DNA from: Acidobacteriota bacterium
GTDB taxonomy: Bacteria > Acidobacteriota > Thermoanaerobaculia > Multivoradales > Multivoraceae
Direction: 5' to 3'
DNA length: 64,000 nucleotides
Assembly: GCA_028875725.1 (NCBI GenBank)
Contig: JAPPCR010000006.1
Span: 1,681,786-1,745,785 of the forward strand
A program made the translations under genes and the position numbers. This document shows positions 31,950-42,127 of this stretch, piece by piece. Each line of letters starts with the position of its first letter. The first letter of the stretch is position 1. The notes below the pieces were generated by a model, which was not told the DNA's origin, did no database searches, and was given only the letters and a program-made list of their open reading frames with translations.

Positions 31950-33146
31950 ATGGACGATGCTGCGGCCCAGGCAGGCGACCGCACCGAACAGCGGCAGATC
32001 GAACTCAGGATCGTCCAGTCGATCGCCGACATTCCCTCCAGGGCCTGGGACCGTCTCCTCCGGCCCGGCGACCGGCCGTTCCTGTCCTGGACATTCCTCG
32101 AAGCGCTCGAACGGACCGGCTGCGTAGCGCCCGACCGCGGCTGGCTGCCCTTCCACCTCACCGCCTGGAACGCTGACGACGACCTGATCGCGGCTGCCCC
32201 CGCCTACATCAAGAACGATGGCATGGGCGACTTCTCCCGGGACTGGGCCTTCGGCGACGCGGTACAGGCGGTCGGCGGCCGCTTCTACCCGAAGCTGGTG
32301 GTCGGCGTCCCCTTCTCTCCGGTCACCGGACGCCGCATTCTGGCCGCCGCCGACATCGACCCGGCGGTCGCTGCCAGGCTCCTCGTACAGCTTGCCGCTC
32401 ACACCGCTCGTGAAGTCGGTGTGGCCTCCGTCCACGTGCTCTACCACAGCGAGCGGGAGGCCTCAGCCCTCGGCGAGGCCGGCCTCTCCCGACGGGTCAT
32501 GGTGCAGTACCACTGGAACAACTACGACTACCGCACGCCGGAGGACTGGCTACTGAAACTCCGCTCCAAGCGCCGCACCCAGTGCCGCCGCGAGCGCCGC
32601 GAACCGGCAAGGCAGGGCATCGCCATCCGCACCGTGCGCGGCCAGGAGATCGCGGCCGATCCCGAGCATTGGGCCGAGACCGCATTCCGTCTCTACGGCA
32701 CGACCTGCGACAGGTACATGTGGGGTGGCCGCTACCTGAACCGCGAGATGTTCTCCGACCTGTTCACGCTCCTCGGCAACGAGGTCGAGCTGGTGGTCGC
32801 CGAACGCGAAGACCGGGTCGTCGCCGGTGCTATCAACCTGCGCTCGGACACGCACCTCTACGGCCGCTACTGGGGCTGCCATGAGCAGCACCGCTTCCTC
32901 CACTTCAACGTCTGCCTCTACCACTCGATCGACGAGTGCATCGAACACGGCGTCCAGGTTTTCGAGGGCGGCGCCGGCGGAGAGCACAAGATCAGCCGGG
33001 GCTTCGAGCCCGCGCCCGTCTACAGCTCGCACCTGTTCCTGGACGAGAAGCTGAACTCGCTGCTCGGCGCGGCACTGCAGCGCGACGCGAAGCGACACCT
33101 CGAGGGAATCGAGGCGTGGCGCGGCAACCGGGCCCAACTCGGCTAG
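31950..33146 (+). CDS. GNAT/FemAB-like acyltransferase (DUF482, 'peptidogalycan biosynthesis')
   Basis: Protein of 398 aa. The segments D-R-P-F-L-S-W-T-F-L-E-A-L-E, R-G-W-L-P-F-H-L-T, Y-F/Y-P-K-L-V-V-G-V-P-F-S-P-V-T-G-R-R and G-Y/R-Y-W-G-C-H-E-Q-H-R-F-L-H-F-N-V-C-L-Y-H-S-I match the PF04339 family, as does E-G-G-A-G-G-E-H-K-I-S-R-G-F-E-P. The fold is a double acyltransferase like FemAB; the reaction is unproven. Homology starts at this ATG; the open frame upstream is not conserved. The hexamer AAGACT lies just before it. It is followed 33 nt later by clpS. Confidence 0.85.
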   Translation: MDDAAAQAGDRTEQRQIELRIVQSIADIPSRAWDRLLRPGDRPFLSWTFLEALERTGCVAPDRGWLPFHLTAWNADDDLIAAAPAYIKNDGMGDFSRDWAFGDAVQAVGGRFYPKLVVGVPFSPVTGRRILAAADIDPAVAARLLVQLAAHTAREVGVASVHVLYHSEREASALGEAGLSRRVMVQYHWNNYDYRTPEDWLLKLRSKRRTQCRRERREPARQGIAIRTVRGQEIAADPEHWAETAFRLYGTTCDRYMWGGRYLNREMFSDLFTLLGNEVELVVAEREDRVVAGAINLRSDTHLYGRYWGCHEQHRFLHFNVCLYHSIDECIEHGVQVFEGGAGGEHKISRGFEPAPVYSSHLFLDEKLNSLLGAALQRDAKRHLEGIEAWRGNRAQLG

Positions 33147-33164
33147 AGCCGCCAACGCCGGACC

Positions 33165-33170
33165 TATAAT
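33165..33170 (+). promoter_or_regulatory. Candidate -10 box (TATAAT) for clpS-clpA
   Basis: A perfect TATAAT lies in the 33-bp gap before clpS and ends nine bases before its ATG. It would start a nearly leaderless transcript of the clpS-clpA operon. There is no Shine-Dalgarno sequence before clpS. The -35 position (near 33142) reads GCTAGA, a poor match. Confidence 0.5.
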
Positions 33171-33179
33171 CGAGACGCC

Positions 33180-33569
33180 ATGCCGCACTTCGAAGACGAC
33201 CAGCAGGGCGACAGCAAGGTCCTCACGAAGACGAAGACCAGGACCAAGCTGGCCCGTCCCCGGCTGTACAAGGTGCTGCTCCACAACGACGACTTCACGC
33301 CGCGCGAGTTCGTCGTCGTCGTGCTGCAGCACGTCTTCCACCTGACCGAATCGGACGCCTCGCGGCTCATGCTCTACGTCCACAAGAACGGTGTCGGTGT
33401 CGTGGGGCTCTACCCGTTCTCCGTGGCCGAGACCAAGGTGGCCGAGGTCGGCAGTCTCGCCCAGCAGGCCGAAGTCCCCCTGCTCTGCACGATCGAGCCC
33501 GACACGGGAGACGGCGACGGCGACAGTGGCGACGGCGACGGCGGAGACGACGGCGGCGACGTCAACTGA
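33180..33569 (+). CDS. clpS: ATP-dependent Clp protease adaptor ClpS
   Basis: Protein of 129 aa. ClpS hands N-degron substrates to the ClpAP protease. The core Y-K-V-L-L-H-N-D-D-F-T-P-R-E-F-V-V carries the conserved N-D-D/F-T-P substrate pocket. L-M-L-Y-V-H-K-N-G-V-G-V-V-G and the later E-T-K-V are the expected ClpA-contacting parts. It lies directly upstream of clpA, the standard operon. The last 20 or so residues are almost only Gly and Asp (D-T-G-D-G-D-G-D-S-G-D-G-D-G-G), an acidic tail not usual in ClpS. Confidence 0.95.
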   Translation: MPHFEDDQQGDSKVLTKTKTRTKLARPRLYKVLLHNDDFTPREFVVVVLQHVFHLTESDASRLMLYVHKNGVGVVGLYPFSVAETKVAEVGSLAQQAEVPLLCTIEPDTGDGDGDSGDGDGGDDGGDVN

Positions 33570-33575
33570 CGGGCG

Positions 33576-33583
33576 AAGGAGGT
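33576..33583 (+). promoter_or_regulatory. Strong Shine-Dalgarno AAGGAGGT of clpA
   Basis: A perfect anti-16S match between clpS and clpA. It is 15 nt before the GTG (33599) and 21 nt before the ATG (33605), both longer than ideal. At an ideal 6-nt spacing the codon is ATC (33590), in frame with clpA, so the true start is uncertain. Confidence 0.7.
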
Positions 33584-33598
33584 ACAGCCATCGCTTCC

Positions 33599-35997
<2,399 letters not shown>

Positions 35998-36001
<4 letters not shown>

Positions 36002-37176
36002 CGATCCGCGCCCACGCGGGGCAGCACCTCGGTCTTGAACCGTTCGATCGTCGACATCAGCCGCGCGTGCGGCAGCAGGCCGTTGTAGGCCCAGAAGTAG
36101 AGCCAGGTCACCGGCAGGCGCTCGCGCAGCGTCTCGAGCTGCCGCGTCACCGTGTCGACGGTGCCGACCAGCGCCATGCCGGCGCTCATCAGGTCGTCGA
36201 ACTGTTCTCCCGTGTCCGGGTCCGCCATGCCCCGGCTGAAGCCGAACGGCTCGAACCAGGCGGAGCCGCAGAAGGCGCCGCTGGCCTTCCACAGACGCTC
36301 AGCCTCGGTGTCCGTGTCGGCGATCACGACATCCCGCAGAACGCCGATCCCTTCTCCCAGCGGCCGTCCGGATTCCTCCGCGAACAGCTCAAAGAGTGCC
36401 CGCTCCCGCTTCGGGTGAAGCGGCGGCAGGATCGCCGTCACGCCCTCCCGAGCGCACCACCGGATGCTCGCCTCCGACGACGCGAAGGGCTGGAAGATCG
36501 GCGGATGGGGCTTCTGCACCGGCTTCGGCACCACCCCCACCTGGCGCAGCACCCCGTCCTCCACTCCGGCGCCCCACTGCTCCGTCGCCTCGAGCGTCCA
36601 CGGCGTGCCGCCCTCCGCACCGCCCACGGGCACCTTCCAGAACCGGCCGTCGTAGTCGAGCATCGGCTCGGTCCAGGCCTTCTTGACGATCCGGAAACAC
36701 TCCTCGAAGGCGGCCCGGTTGGTCGCGTCGATCTCGTCGTGCTTGTGAGGCAGCGCACCGGAGATGCCGTGGGTCTGCTGGGCCATCACGTCGACCCAGC
36801 GCCGCTGATAGCCACGGGCGAACCCGGCGTTCGCGCGTCCTCCGGTCATCCGGTCGAGCATCGCGATGTCCTCGGCGACGCGGATCGGGTTACGCGCCGG
36901 CAGCACGATGCCCAACTGCCCCACCCGGATGTTCTTCGTCTGCATGCCGACGAACAGGTCGAGCAGCACCGGGTTGTTCGACAGTTCGAAGCCTTCGATG
37001 TGGAAGTGGTGCTCGGTGAAGCTGATCGAGTCGTAGCCGAGGTCGTCGGCGAGCCGGGCCTGCTCCGAGACCTCGGCCAGCATCCGGTCGTAGAGATCGC
37101 CGCGCAGGCCGGCCATGCCCCGCTTGATGTCGGCCCGGGAGCCGATCGAGGGCAGGTAGAAAAGGGAGATCTTCAA
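35998..37176 (-). CDS. Luciferase-like (LLM class) flavin/F420 oxidoreductase
   Basis: Protein of 392 aa. The start M-K-I-S-L-F-Y-L-P-S-I-G, the strand S-I-S-F-T-E-H-H-F-H-I-E-G, V-G-Q-L-G-I-V-L-P-A-R-N-P-I-R-V-A-E-D-I-A-M-L-D and G-G-R-A-N-A-G-F-A-R-G-Y are standard for the luciferase-like TIM barrel. Whether it binds FMN or F420 cannot be told, and the substrate is unknown. It differs clearly from the luciferase-like protein at 1.4 kb. Last gene of a three-gene reverse operon after the carboxyltransferase and DUF1080 genes (gap 21 bp). Confidence 0.88.
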
Positions 37177-37197
37177 GAGAGTAGGACTACCGCAGCC

Positions 37198-38019
37198 TCA
37201 GCCGCCACTGTCGTAGCCCGGAAGCTCGCGGATCCAGACGTTGCGGAATCGGGTCGGGTTGCGGTGGTCCTGGAGACCGATCCAGCCGCGCGGCTCGTGC
37301 GGCCGATCGTAGACGCCGACCCGCCGGTGGATCGTCCGGCCGATGTACTCCTTCTTGTGATGGATGACCACTCCGTTGTGGAGCACGGTGACGTTCGCCT
37401 TCTTGACGAGTTCGCCATCCTTCCAGCGCGGCGCCTCGAAGATGATGTCGTAGGTCTGCCAGACGCCAGGGGCTCTCGAGGAGTTGACCATGGGCGGCGT
37501 CTGGCCGTAGAGCGCGCCCGCCTGGCCGTCGGCGTAAGACCGGTTCTCGTACGAGTCGAGGATCTGGACTTCGTAGTCGCCGTAGATCATCACGCCGCTG
37601 TTGCCACGGCCCTGGCTGTTGCTCTCGACCTTGCCCGGCGTCGCGAACTCCAGGTGGAGCTGGAAGTCGCCGAACTCGTCCCGGGTGCGGATCGACCCGG
37701 TCGAGGTGACCTCCATGTAGCCGTTCTCGACCTTCCACTCGGGTTCGTCGCCATTCGGCTTCTGCCACCTCGTGAGGTCCGTCCCGTCGAACAGCACGAC
37801 CGCGTCGGCGGGAGCAGCCGCCATGTCACTGAACGAGGCGCCCGGAGCGACGACCGGCGGGACCGGCCGGTTCGGGTCGTGCACCTTCCAGGGCAATCCC
37901 GGCAGCTTCGGGGTGTCCTCGTAGCCGATCGGCTGTTGTTGGGCGGCGGCGGCCGCGGTCAGCAGCAGGCCCGTCGCCAGGGTGGCGCACGACGTTCTCT
38001 TCTTTCGGTTCACAGGCAT
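37198..38019 (-). CDS. DUF1080 (3-keto-disaccharide hydrolase) domain protein, exported
   Basis: Protein of 273 aa. The signal peptide R-T-S-C-A-T-L-A-T-G-L-L-L-T-A-A-A-A-A precedes a concanavalin-like DUF1080 domain (V-V-L-F-D-G-T-D-L-T-R-W, F-G-D-F-Q-L-H-L-E-F, G-N-S-G-V-M-I-Y-G-D-Y-E-V-Q-I-L-D-S, G-W-I-G-L-Q-D-H). Members hydrolyse 3-keto sugars or bind sugars outside the cytoplasm. The ATG is well supported by AAGGAGG six bases upstream. It lies between an acyl-CoA carboxyltransferase gene and a luciferase-like gene in one operon, an odd mixture. Confidence 0.9.
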   Translation of the reverse strand: MPVNRKKRTSCATLATGLLLTAAAAAQQQPIGYEDTPKLPGLPWKVHDPNRPVPPVVAPGASFSDMAAAPADAVVLFDGTDLTRWQKPNGDEPEWKVENGYMEVTSTGSIRTRDEFGDFQLHLEFATPGKVESNSQGRGNSGVMIYGDYEVQILDSYENRSYADGQAGALYGQTPPMVNSSRAPGVWQTYDIIFEAPRWKDGELVKKANVTVLHNGVVIHHKKEYIGRTIHRRVGVYDRPHEPRGWIGLQDHRNPTRFRNVWIRELPGYDSGG

Positions 38020-38039
38020 TCCGGCCTCCTTGAGAATCC

Positions 38040-39593
38040 TCACCGCACCCGCGACGCGAGCAGCGGCTCCGACAGCTTCAGCCACTTGACCACCTCGGCG
38101 CGCGTGCCGCGGGGGTCGATCAGGTCATGGACCGAGAAACCCTCGGCCCGCGGGAAAGGCGTTCGCCGCTTGGCGAACTCGGCCTCCAGTTCGGCCCGCT
38201 TCTTGTCCGGGTCGGGCGCGGCGGCGATCTCTCGCCGGAAGGCGACCGCCACGCCGCCCTCGATCGGCAGCGCACCGCTCTCGGCCGAGGGCCAGATCAG
38301 CACCCTGCCGCCGGGGCCGTAGTGCGCCGCCGCGGCGACGCCGTAGGACTTGCGGATCTGCACGGCGCACCAGGGCACGGTCGTCCGCACGGTCGCCGCG
38401 ATCGCCTCCATGCCGTAGCGGATCGTGCCCGACGCCTCCGACTCCGAACCGATCATGAAGCCCGGCTCGTCGACCAGGCTGAGGATGGGCAGGTGGAAGG
38501 TCTCGCAGAACTCGACGAAGCGCCGGAACTTCTGCGCACCGGCGGCGTCCATCGCGCCGCCGATGTGCTTGCAGTCGTTCGCGACGACTCCGACCGTGTG
38601 GCCGTCGACCCGGGCCAGACCTGTGATCTGGGACGGGCCGTAGCCCGCCGTCATCTCGAAGAAGCTGTCCCGGTCGACGACGAGCGAAACCAACTCGCGC
38701 ATGTCGTAGAGGAAGCGACGGTCACGCGGCACGATCTCGAGCAGTCGTTCTTCGCGGCGGTCTACCGGATCACCCGACTTCCGCCGCGGCGGTAGCGTGT
38801 CGACGTTCGAGGGCAGGTAGCTCAGGAAGCGACGGACCTGGGCCATCGCGTCGTCCTCGTCCTCGGCCACGTTGTCGACGACGCCGCTGCGACTGTGGAC
38901 CTGCCAGCCCCCGAGTTCGTCCTTCGTCTTCTTTTCGCCCAGCGCCCGCTCGACCAGCGCCGGGCCGCCGATCAGGATCTGTGCCGTGTGCCGCGTCATC
39001 ACCGAGAAGTGGGAAGCGACCAGACGTGCCGCGGGGAACCCCGCAACGGCACCGACCCCGATCGAGGCCACCGGCACGGTCCGCAGGATCTCGGCGATCG
39101 ACCAGAAGCGCGCCCGCGAGTAGACCGGCTCGCCCATCGGTCGCGGCGGCGTCTTCGCCGCCCCTTTCTGGCGGCCGGCGCTGCCGCGCACGCTGCCGCC
39201 GCCGCCTTCGAGGAAGCGCACCAGGGGCAGCCGGTACTTGAGGGCGAGCTCCTCGGAGTAGATGCTCTTGCGCAACCCGGCCGGCGACGGCGAACCCCCG
39301 GCCTGGGTGAAGTCCTCACCGGCCACGATCGCCTGCCGTCCGTCGACATCGGCGAAGCCGACGACGTAGTTCGCCGGCGTGAACGCGACGACGCGACCCT
39401 CCTCGTCCACCTCGGCGGCGCCTGCCTGGCGGCCCTCCTCGACGAAGGAGCCGGGGTCGGCGACACGCTCGATCCGCTCGCGCACCGTGAGGCGTCCGCG
39501 CTCGTGCTGGCGCTCCACCGCCTCCTCGCCGCCCATTTCAAGCGCCAGGCGCCGGCGGCGTTCGATCTCGTCGACTTCGGGCTGCCAGGACAT
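38040..39593 (-). CDS. Acyl-CoA carboxylase carboxyltransferase (PccB-like beta subunit)
   Basis: Protein of 517 aa that transfers carboxyl from biotin to an acyl-CoA. It has both crotonase-like halves: R-L-T-V-R-E-R-I-E-R and G-E-D-F-T-Q-A-G-G-S in the first; V-A-N-D-C-K-H-I-G-G-A-M-D, L-P-I-L-S-L-V-D-E-P-G-F and A-A-A-A-H-Y-G-P-G-G in the second. P-G-F-M-I-G resembles the propionyl-/methylcrotonyl-CoA type. No biotin carboxylase or biotin-carrier gene is nearby, so its partner must be elsewhere. First gene of the reverse operon, divergent from the FAD oxidase. Confidence 0.9.
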   Translation of the reverse strand: MSWQPEVDEIERRRRLALEMGGEEAVERQHERGRLTVRERIERVADPGSFVEEGRQAGAAEVDEEGRVVAFTPANYVVGFADVDGRQAIVAGEDFTQAGGSPSPAGLRKSIYSEELALKYRLPLVRFLEGGGGSVRGSAGRQKGAAKTPPRPMGEPVYSRARFWSIAEILRTVPVASIGVGAVAGFPAARLVASHFSVMTRHTAQILIGGPALVERALGEKKTKDELGGWQVHSRSGVVDNVAEDEDDAMAQVRRFLSYLPSNVDTLPPRRKSGDPVDRREERLLEIVPRDRRFLYDMRELVSLVVDRDSFFEMTAGYGPSQITGLARVDGHTVGVVANDCKHIGGAMDAAGAQKFRRFVEFCETFHLPILSLVDEPGFMIGSESEASGTIRYGMEAIAATVRTTVPWCAVQIRKSYGVAAAAHYGPGGRVLIWPSAESGALPIEGGVAVAFRREIAAAPDPDKKRAELEAEFAKRRTPFPRAEGFSVHDLIDPRGTRAEVVKWLKLSEPLLASRVR

Positions 39594-39611
39594 TGGACGG
39601 GGATTCTAGGG

Positions 39612-39654
39612 GCTTGAGCCGCGAGACGCAGCAAAGCAACTCCGCGGCTCAAGC
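39612..39654. promoter_or_regulatory. 12-bp perfect inverted repeat between divergent operons
   Basis: GCTTGAGCCGCG (39612-39623) and CGCGGCTCAAGC (39643-39654) are exact reverse complements with a 19-nt spacer. The site starts 18 bp upstream of the carboxyltransferase ATG and about 95 bp before the FAD oxidase start. It fits an operator controlling one or both directions, or a leader hairpin of the reverse transcript. Confidence 0.5.
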
Positions 39655-39749
39655 GCCTGGGAGAGGACGGGATGGGCCGAAACACCGAGCCTGCGAGGAG
39701 TTTCGGGGCGGTAGATGCTCCGCTATCCTGCGCCGTCCGGGAGGTTCAC

Positions 39750-41384
39750 GTGACGGAAGCAAGACGCAAACTCTGTGGTTGGGGATACGAAGGGCAGGGG
39801 CTCACGCAGGCGGAGGCGGACACTTTCCGCGCCCGCACCGGGGAACGCTTCGGCGTCCCTCTAGAACCTCGGGCGACCGCGCCCCAGGTCGCCGACTTCG
39901 ACCTCCGCCCGCCGCGTCTGGCGCCGCCGGCATCGCTTGAGCCCCTGTTCCGGAACGACCCGTACGAGCGACTCCTCCACGCCTACGGCAAGTCCTTCCC
40001 GGACGCGGTGCGGATGTTCCGGCGCGAGGTGCCGGAACCTCCCGATCTCGTCGCCTACCCTGAAACCACGGACGACGTCGTCCGCATCCTCGACTGGGCC
40101 GGCGACGCCGGCGCCGCGGTGATCCCCTTCGGCGGCGGTTCGAGCGTCGTCGGCGGCGTCGAGCCGGCGGTCGGCGACAGCTACGCCGCCGCGGTGACGA
40201 TCGACCTGCTCAAGCTCGACAGGGTGCTCGAGGTCGATCGCGCGAGCCGGGCCGCGCGCATCCAGGGCGGTGCGCGTGGCCCACACATCGAGGCGCAGCT
40301 CCGTGAGCACGGCCTGACGCTGCGTCACTTCCCGCAGAGCTTCGAACACTCCACCCTGGGAGGCTGGATCGCGACCCGTTCGGGCGGCCACTTCGCCAGC
40401 CTCTACACCCACATCGACGACTTCGTCGAGGCGACGACGACCGTGACGCCCGGTGGCATCATGGAAACCCGGCGGTTGCCCGGCTCCGGCGCCGGGCCGT
40501 CGCCGGACCGGATGGTCATCGGCTCGGAGGGCATCCTGGGCGTCATCACGGAAGCCTGGATGCGGCTTCAGGACCGGCCGACCCACCGGGGCTCGGCGGC
40601 GGTCCACTTCGCAGACTACGCGAGTGCGGCCGAGGCCGTGCGGATGCTGGCGCAGAGCGGGCTCTACCCCTCGAACTGCCGCCTGATCGACGCTCAGGAG
40701 ACCGCCGGCGCGGGCGCGGGCGACGGCTCGACCTCGCTGCTCGTCCTCGGCTTCGAGTCCGCCGACCACCCGGTCGACGCGTGGATGAAGCGGGCGCTGG
40801 AGCTGACCGCGGACTGCGGCGGCGACCACAGCGCCTCGGCCGGGCGGTCCCATCGCGAGGGCGCCGCCGGGGCCTGGCGCGACGCCTTCATCAAGGGACC
40901 CTACTTCCGGGAGGTCGGCGTGCCCCTGGGAGTGATCGGCGACACCTTCGAGACCGCGATCACCTGGGACCGCTTCGCCGACTTCCACGCCCGGATCATG
41001 GCCCGGACCGCCGAGATCCTCGAGCGGGCGACCGGCAGACCCGGCAGCGTCACCTGCCGCTTCACCCACGTCTACGCCGACGGACCGGCACCCTATTTCA
41101 CCTTCTCGGCGCTTGGCGACTGGGAGCGGCTCGCGGAGCAGTGGCGCGAGATCAAGCTGGCCGCCAACGAAGCGGTCGTCGACGCCGGCGGCACGGTGAC
41201 CCACCATCACGCGGTCGGCCGCGACCACCGACCGGCCGGCTACGACCGCCAGCGCCCCGACGTCTTCGCCCGGGCCCTCGCCGGCGCCAAGGCGGCGGTT
41301 GATCCGGACGGCCTGATGAACCCCGGCGTGCTGATCGACCCGCAGGGCCGGGACGTCGGCGTCACCGGCGCGATGGCGCCGTAG
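39750..41384 (+). CDS. FAD-linked oxidase, alkyl-DHAP synthase-like
   Basis: Protein of 544 aa. The PCMH-type FAD domain is at about 120-300 (V-A-Y-P-E-T-T-D-D-V-V-R-I, P-F-G-G-G-S-S-V-V-G-G, G-W-I-A-T-R-S-G-G-H, G-S-E-G-I-L-G-V-I-T). The C-terminal half carries T-H-H-H-A-V-G-R-D-H, the triple-His motif of alkyldihydroxyacetonephosphate synthase. Those enzymes swap acyl for alkyl in ether-lipid synthesis; D-lactate-type dehydrogenases are an alternative. The GTG start is firm: GGGAGG lies five bases before it. TATCCT (39723-39728) may be its -10 box. Confidence 0.85.
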   Translation: MTEARRKLCGWGYEGQGLTQAEADTFRARTGERFGVPLEPRATAPQVADFDLRPPRLAPPASLEPLFRNDPYERLLHAYGKSFPDAVRMFRREVPEPPDLVAYPETTDDVVRILDWAGDAGAAVIPFGGGSSVVGGVEPAVGDSYAAAVTIDLLKLDRVLEVDRASRAARIQGGARGPHIEAQLREHGLTLRHFPQSFEHSTLGGWIATRSGGHFASLYTHIDDFVEATTTVTPGGIMETRRLPGSGAGPSPDRMVIGSEGILGVITEAWMRLQDRPTHRGSAAVHFADYASAAEAVRMLAQSGLYPSNCRLIDAQETAGAGAGDGSTSLLVLGFESADHPVDAWMKRALELTADCGGDHSASAGRSHREGAAGAWRDAFIKGPYFREVGVPLGVIGDTFETAITWDRFADFHARIMARTAEILERATGRPGSVTCRFTHVYADGPAPYFTFSALGDWERLAEQWREIKLAANEAVVDAGGTVTHHHAVGRDHRPAGYDRQRPDVFARALAGAKAAVDPDGLMNPGVLIDPQGRDVGVTGAMAP

Positions 41385-41397
41385 CGCGGCAGCCGCA

Positions 41398-41453
41398 CCC
41401 GCCAGCCCGAGGGTCCGAGGGGGCCGGCCCCCTCGGACCCTCGGGCTGGCGGG
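41398..41453. terminator. Perfect 56-nt palindrome, probable bidirectional terminator
   Basis: The 28-nt arm at 41398-41425 (begins CCCGCCAGCCCGAGGG) is the exact reverse complement of 41426-41453, with no spacer and no mismatch; the centre is GGCCGGCC. It lies 13 bp after the FAD oxidase stop and 24 bp after the stop of the convergent ChaC-type gene, so it can form a stem in either transcript. There is no T-run. A perfect spacer-less palindrome this long is unusual in a chromosome. Confidence 0.75.
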
Positions 41454-41477
41454 ACGGCGTCGCCGACTGCGGACGAT

Positions 41478-42038
41478 CTAGCCGGGCAACCTGGCGGCCA
41501 GAGCCGCGACGTGAGTGTCCTGGGCGCCGAGGGCTTCGAGTGCGGTGTGGAGGTCGCGGACGTAGTCGGCGTTGGTGCCGCTCGGGCCTGTTGCTTCTGC
41601 AACCTGGGCGGCGATCTCGGTGAGTGGGGCCGGACCGGCGTAGTTCCGGTTGCCGGGCCAGGCCTGGTAGGTGAGGCCCAGGACGGTCTGCGGCGCCGCG
41701 GCTGAGGCGTCCGGTGCCTTCCCGACGGACACGTCCAGTTCGAGTTCGACTTCCATGCGGATGTATCCGCCCCGTTCCCGGATGTCCAGGTCGGCGAGGA
41801 TGGTCTCGGCGGCTTCGTCGAGACGATAGGCCATGCCCCAGCAGATGTCGTCCGGCGCCGGCGCCAGGGTGACCACCCGGCCGGGCCGCCAGGGTTCGCC
41901 GCGGTGGTCGGTCGACCACTGCCAGAAACGCCGGGTCCAGCCTCGGACGCGGGCGGGCCGGCTTTCCACGAAGGGAATCGCCGGGCGGAAGATCAGCGAG
42001 CCGTAGCCGAAGAGCCAGCATTGATCGGTTGGGGCCAC
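41478..42038 (-). CDS. chaC: ChaC-type gamma-glutamylcyclotransferase
   Basis: Protein of 186 aa. C-W-L-F-G-Y-G-S-L-I-F-R-P is the family's glycine-rich substrate loop, and I-R-E-R-G-G-Y carries the expected acidic residue. P-G-N-R-N-Y-A-G-P and Y-V-R-D-L-H-T-A-L-E follow the ChaC pattern. ChaC enzymes degrade glutathione to 5-oxoproline and Cys-Gly. A GTG at 42125 would add 29 residues without homology; the GTG at 42038 is preferred because the fold begins six residues later. It is divergent from glutathione synthetase, so making and breaking glutathione share one control region. Confidence 0.88.
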   Translation of the reverse strand: MAPTDQCWLFGYGSLIFRPAIPFVESRPARVRGWTRRFWQWSTDHRGEPWRPGRVVTLAPAPDDICWGMAYRLDEAAETILADLDIRERGGYIRMEVELELDVSVGKAPDASAAAPQTVLGLTYQAWPGNRNYAGPAPLTEIAAQVAEATGPSGTNADYVRDLHTALEALGAQDTHVAALAARLPG

Positions 42039-42051
42039 GGCGCAGGATTGT

Positions 42052-42106
42052 ACGGGCCGCGCCGTCGATTCCGCCGCGATACCGCGTGATAGCTTGCGCG
42101 GCCCGT
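42052..42106. promoter_or_regulatory. 11-bp inverted repeat in the chaC-gshB promoter region
   Basis: ACGGGCCGCGC (42052-42062) and GCGCGGCCCGT (42096-42106) are exact reverse complements separated by 33 nt, centred in the 89-bp gap between chaC and gshB. It could be a shared operator or a looped pair of half-sites. GTGATAGCTT between the arms is AT-rich enough to be a promoter part. Confidence 0.45.
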
Positions 42107-42127
42107 TTTCTCCCCGACTGACCACCC

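Noticed and set aside
36067..38322. A 751-codon forward frame across the luciferase-like, DUF1080 and carboxyltransferase genes
   Set aside because: It crosses three well-supported reverse genes and their gaps, with biased low-complexity residues and no family match.
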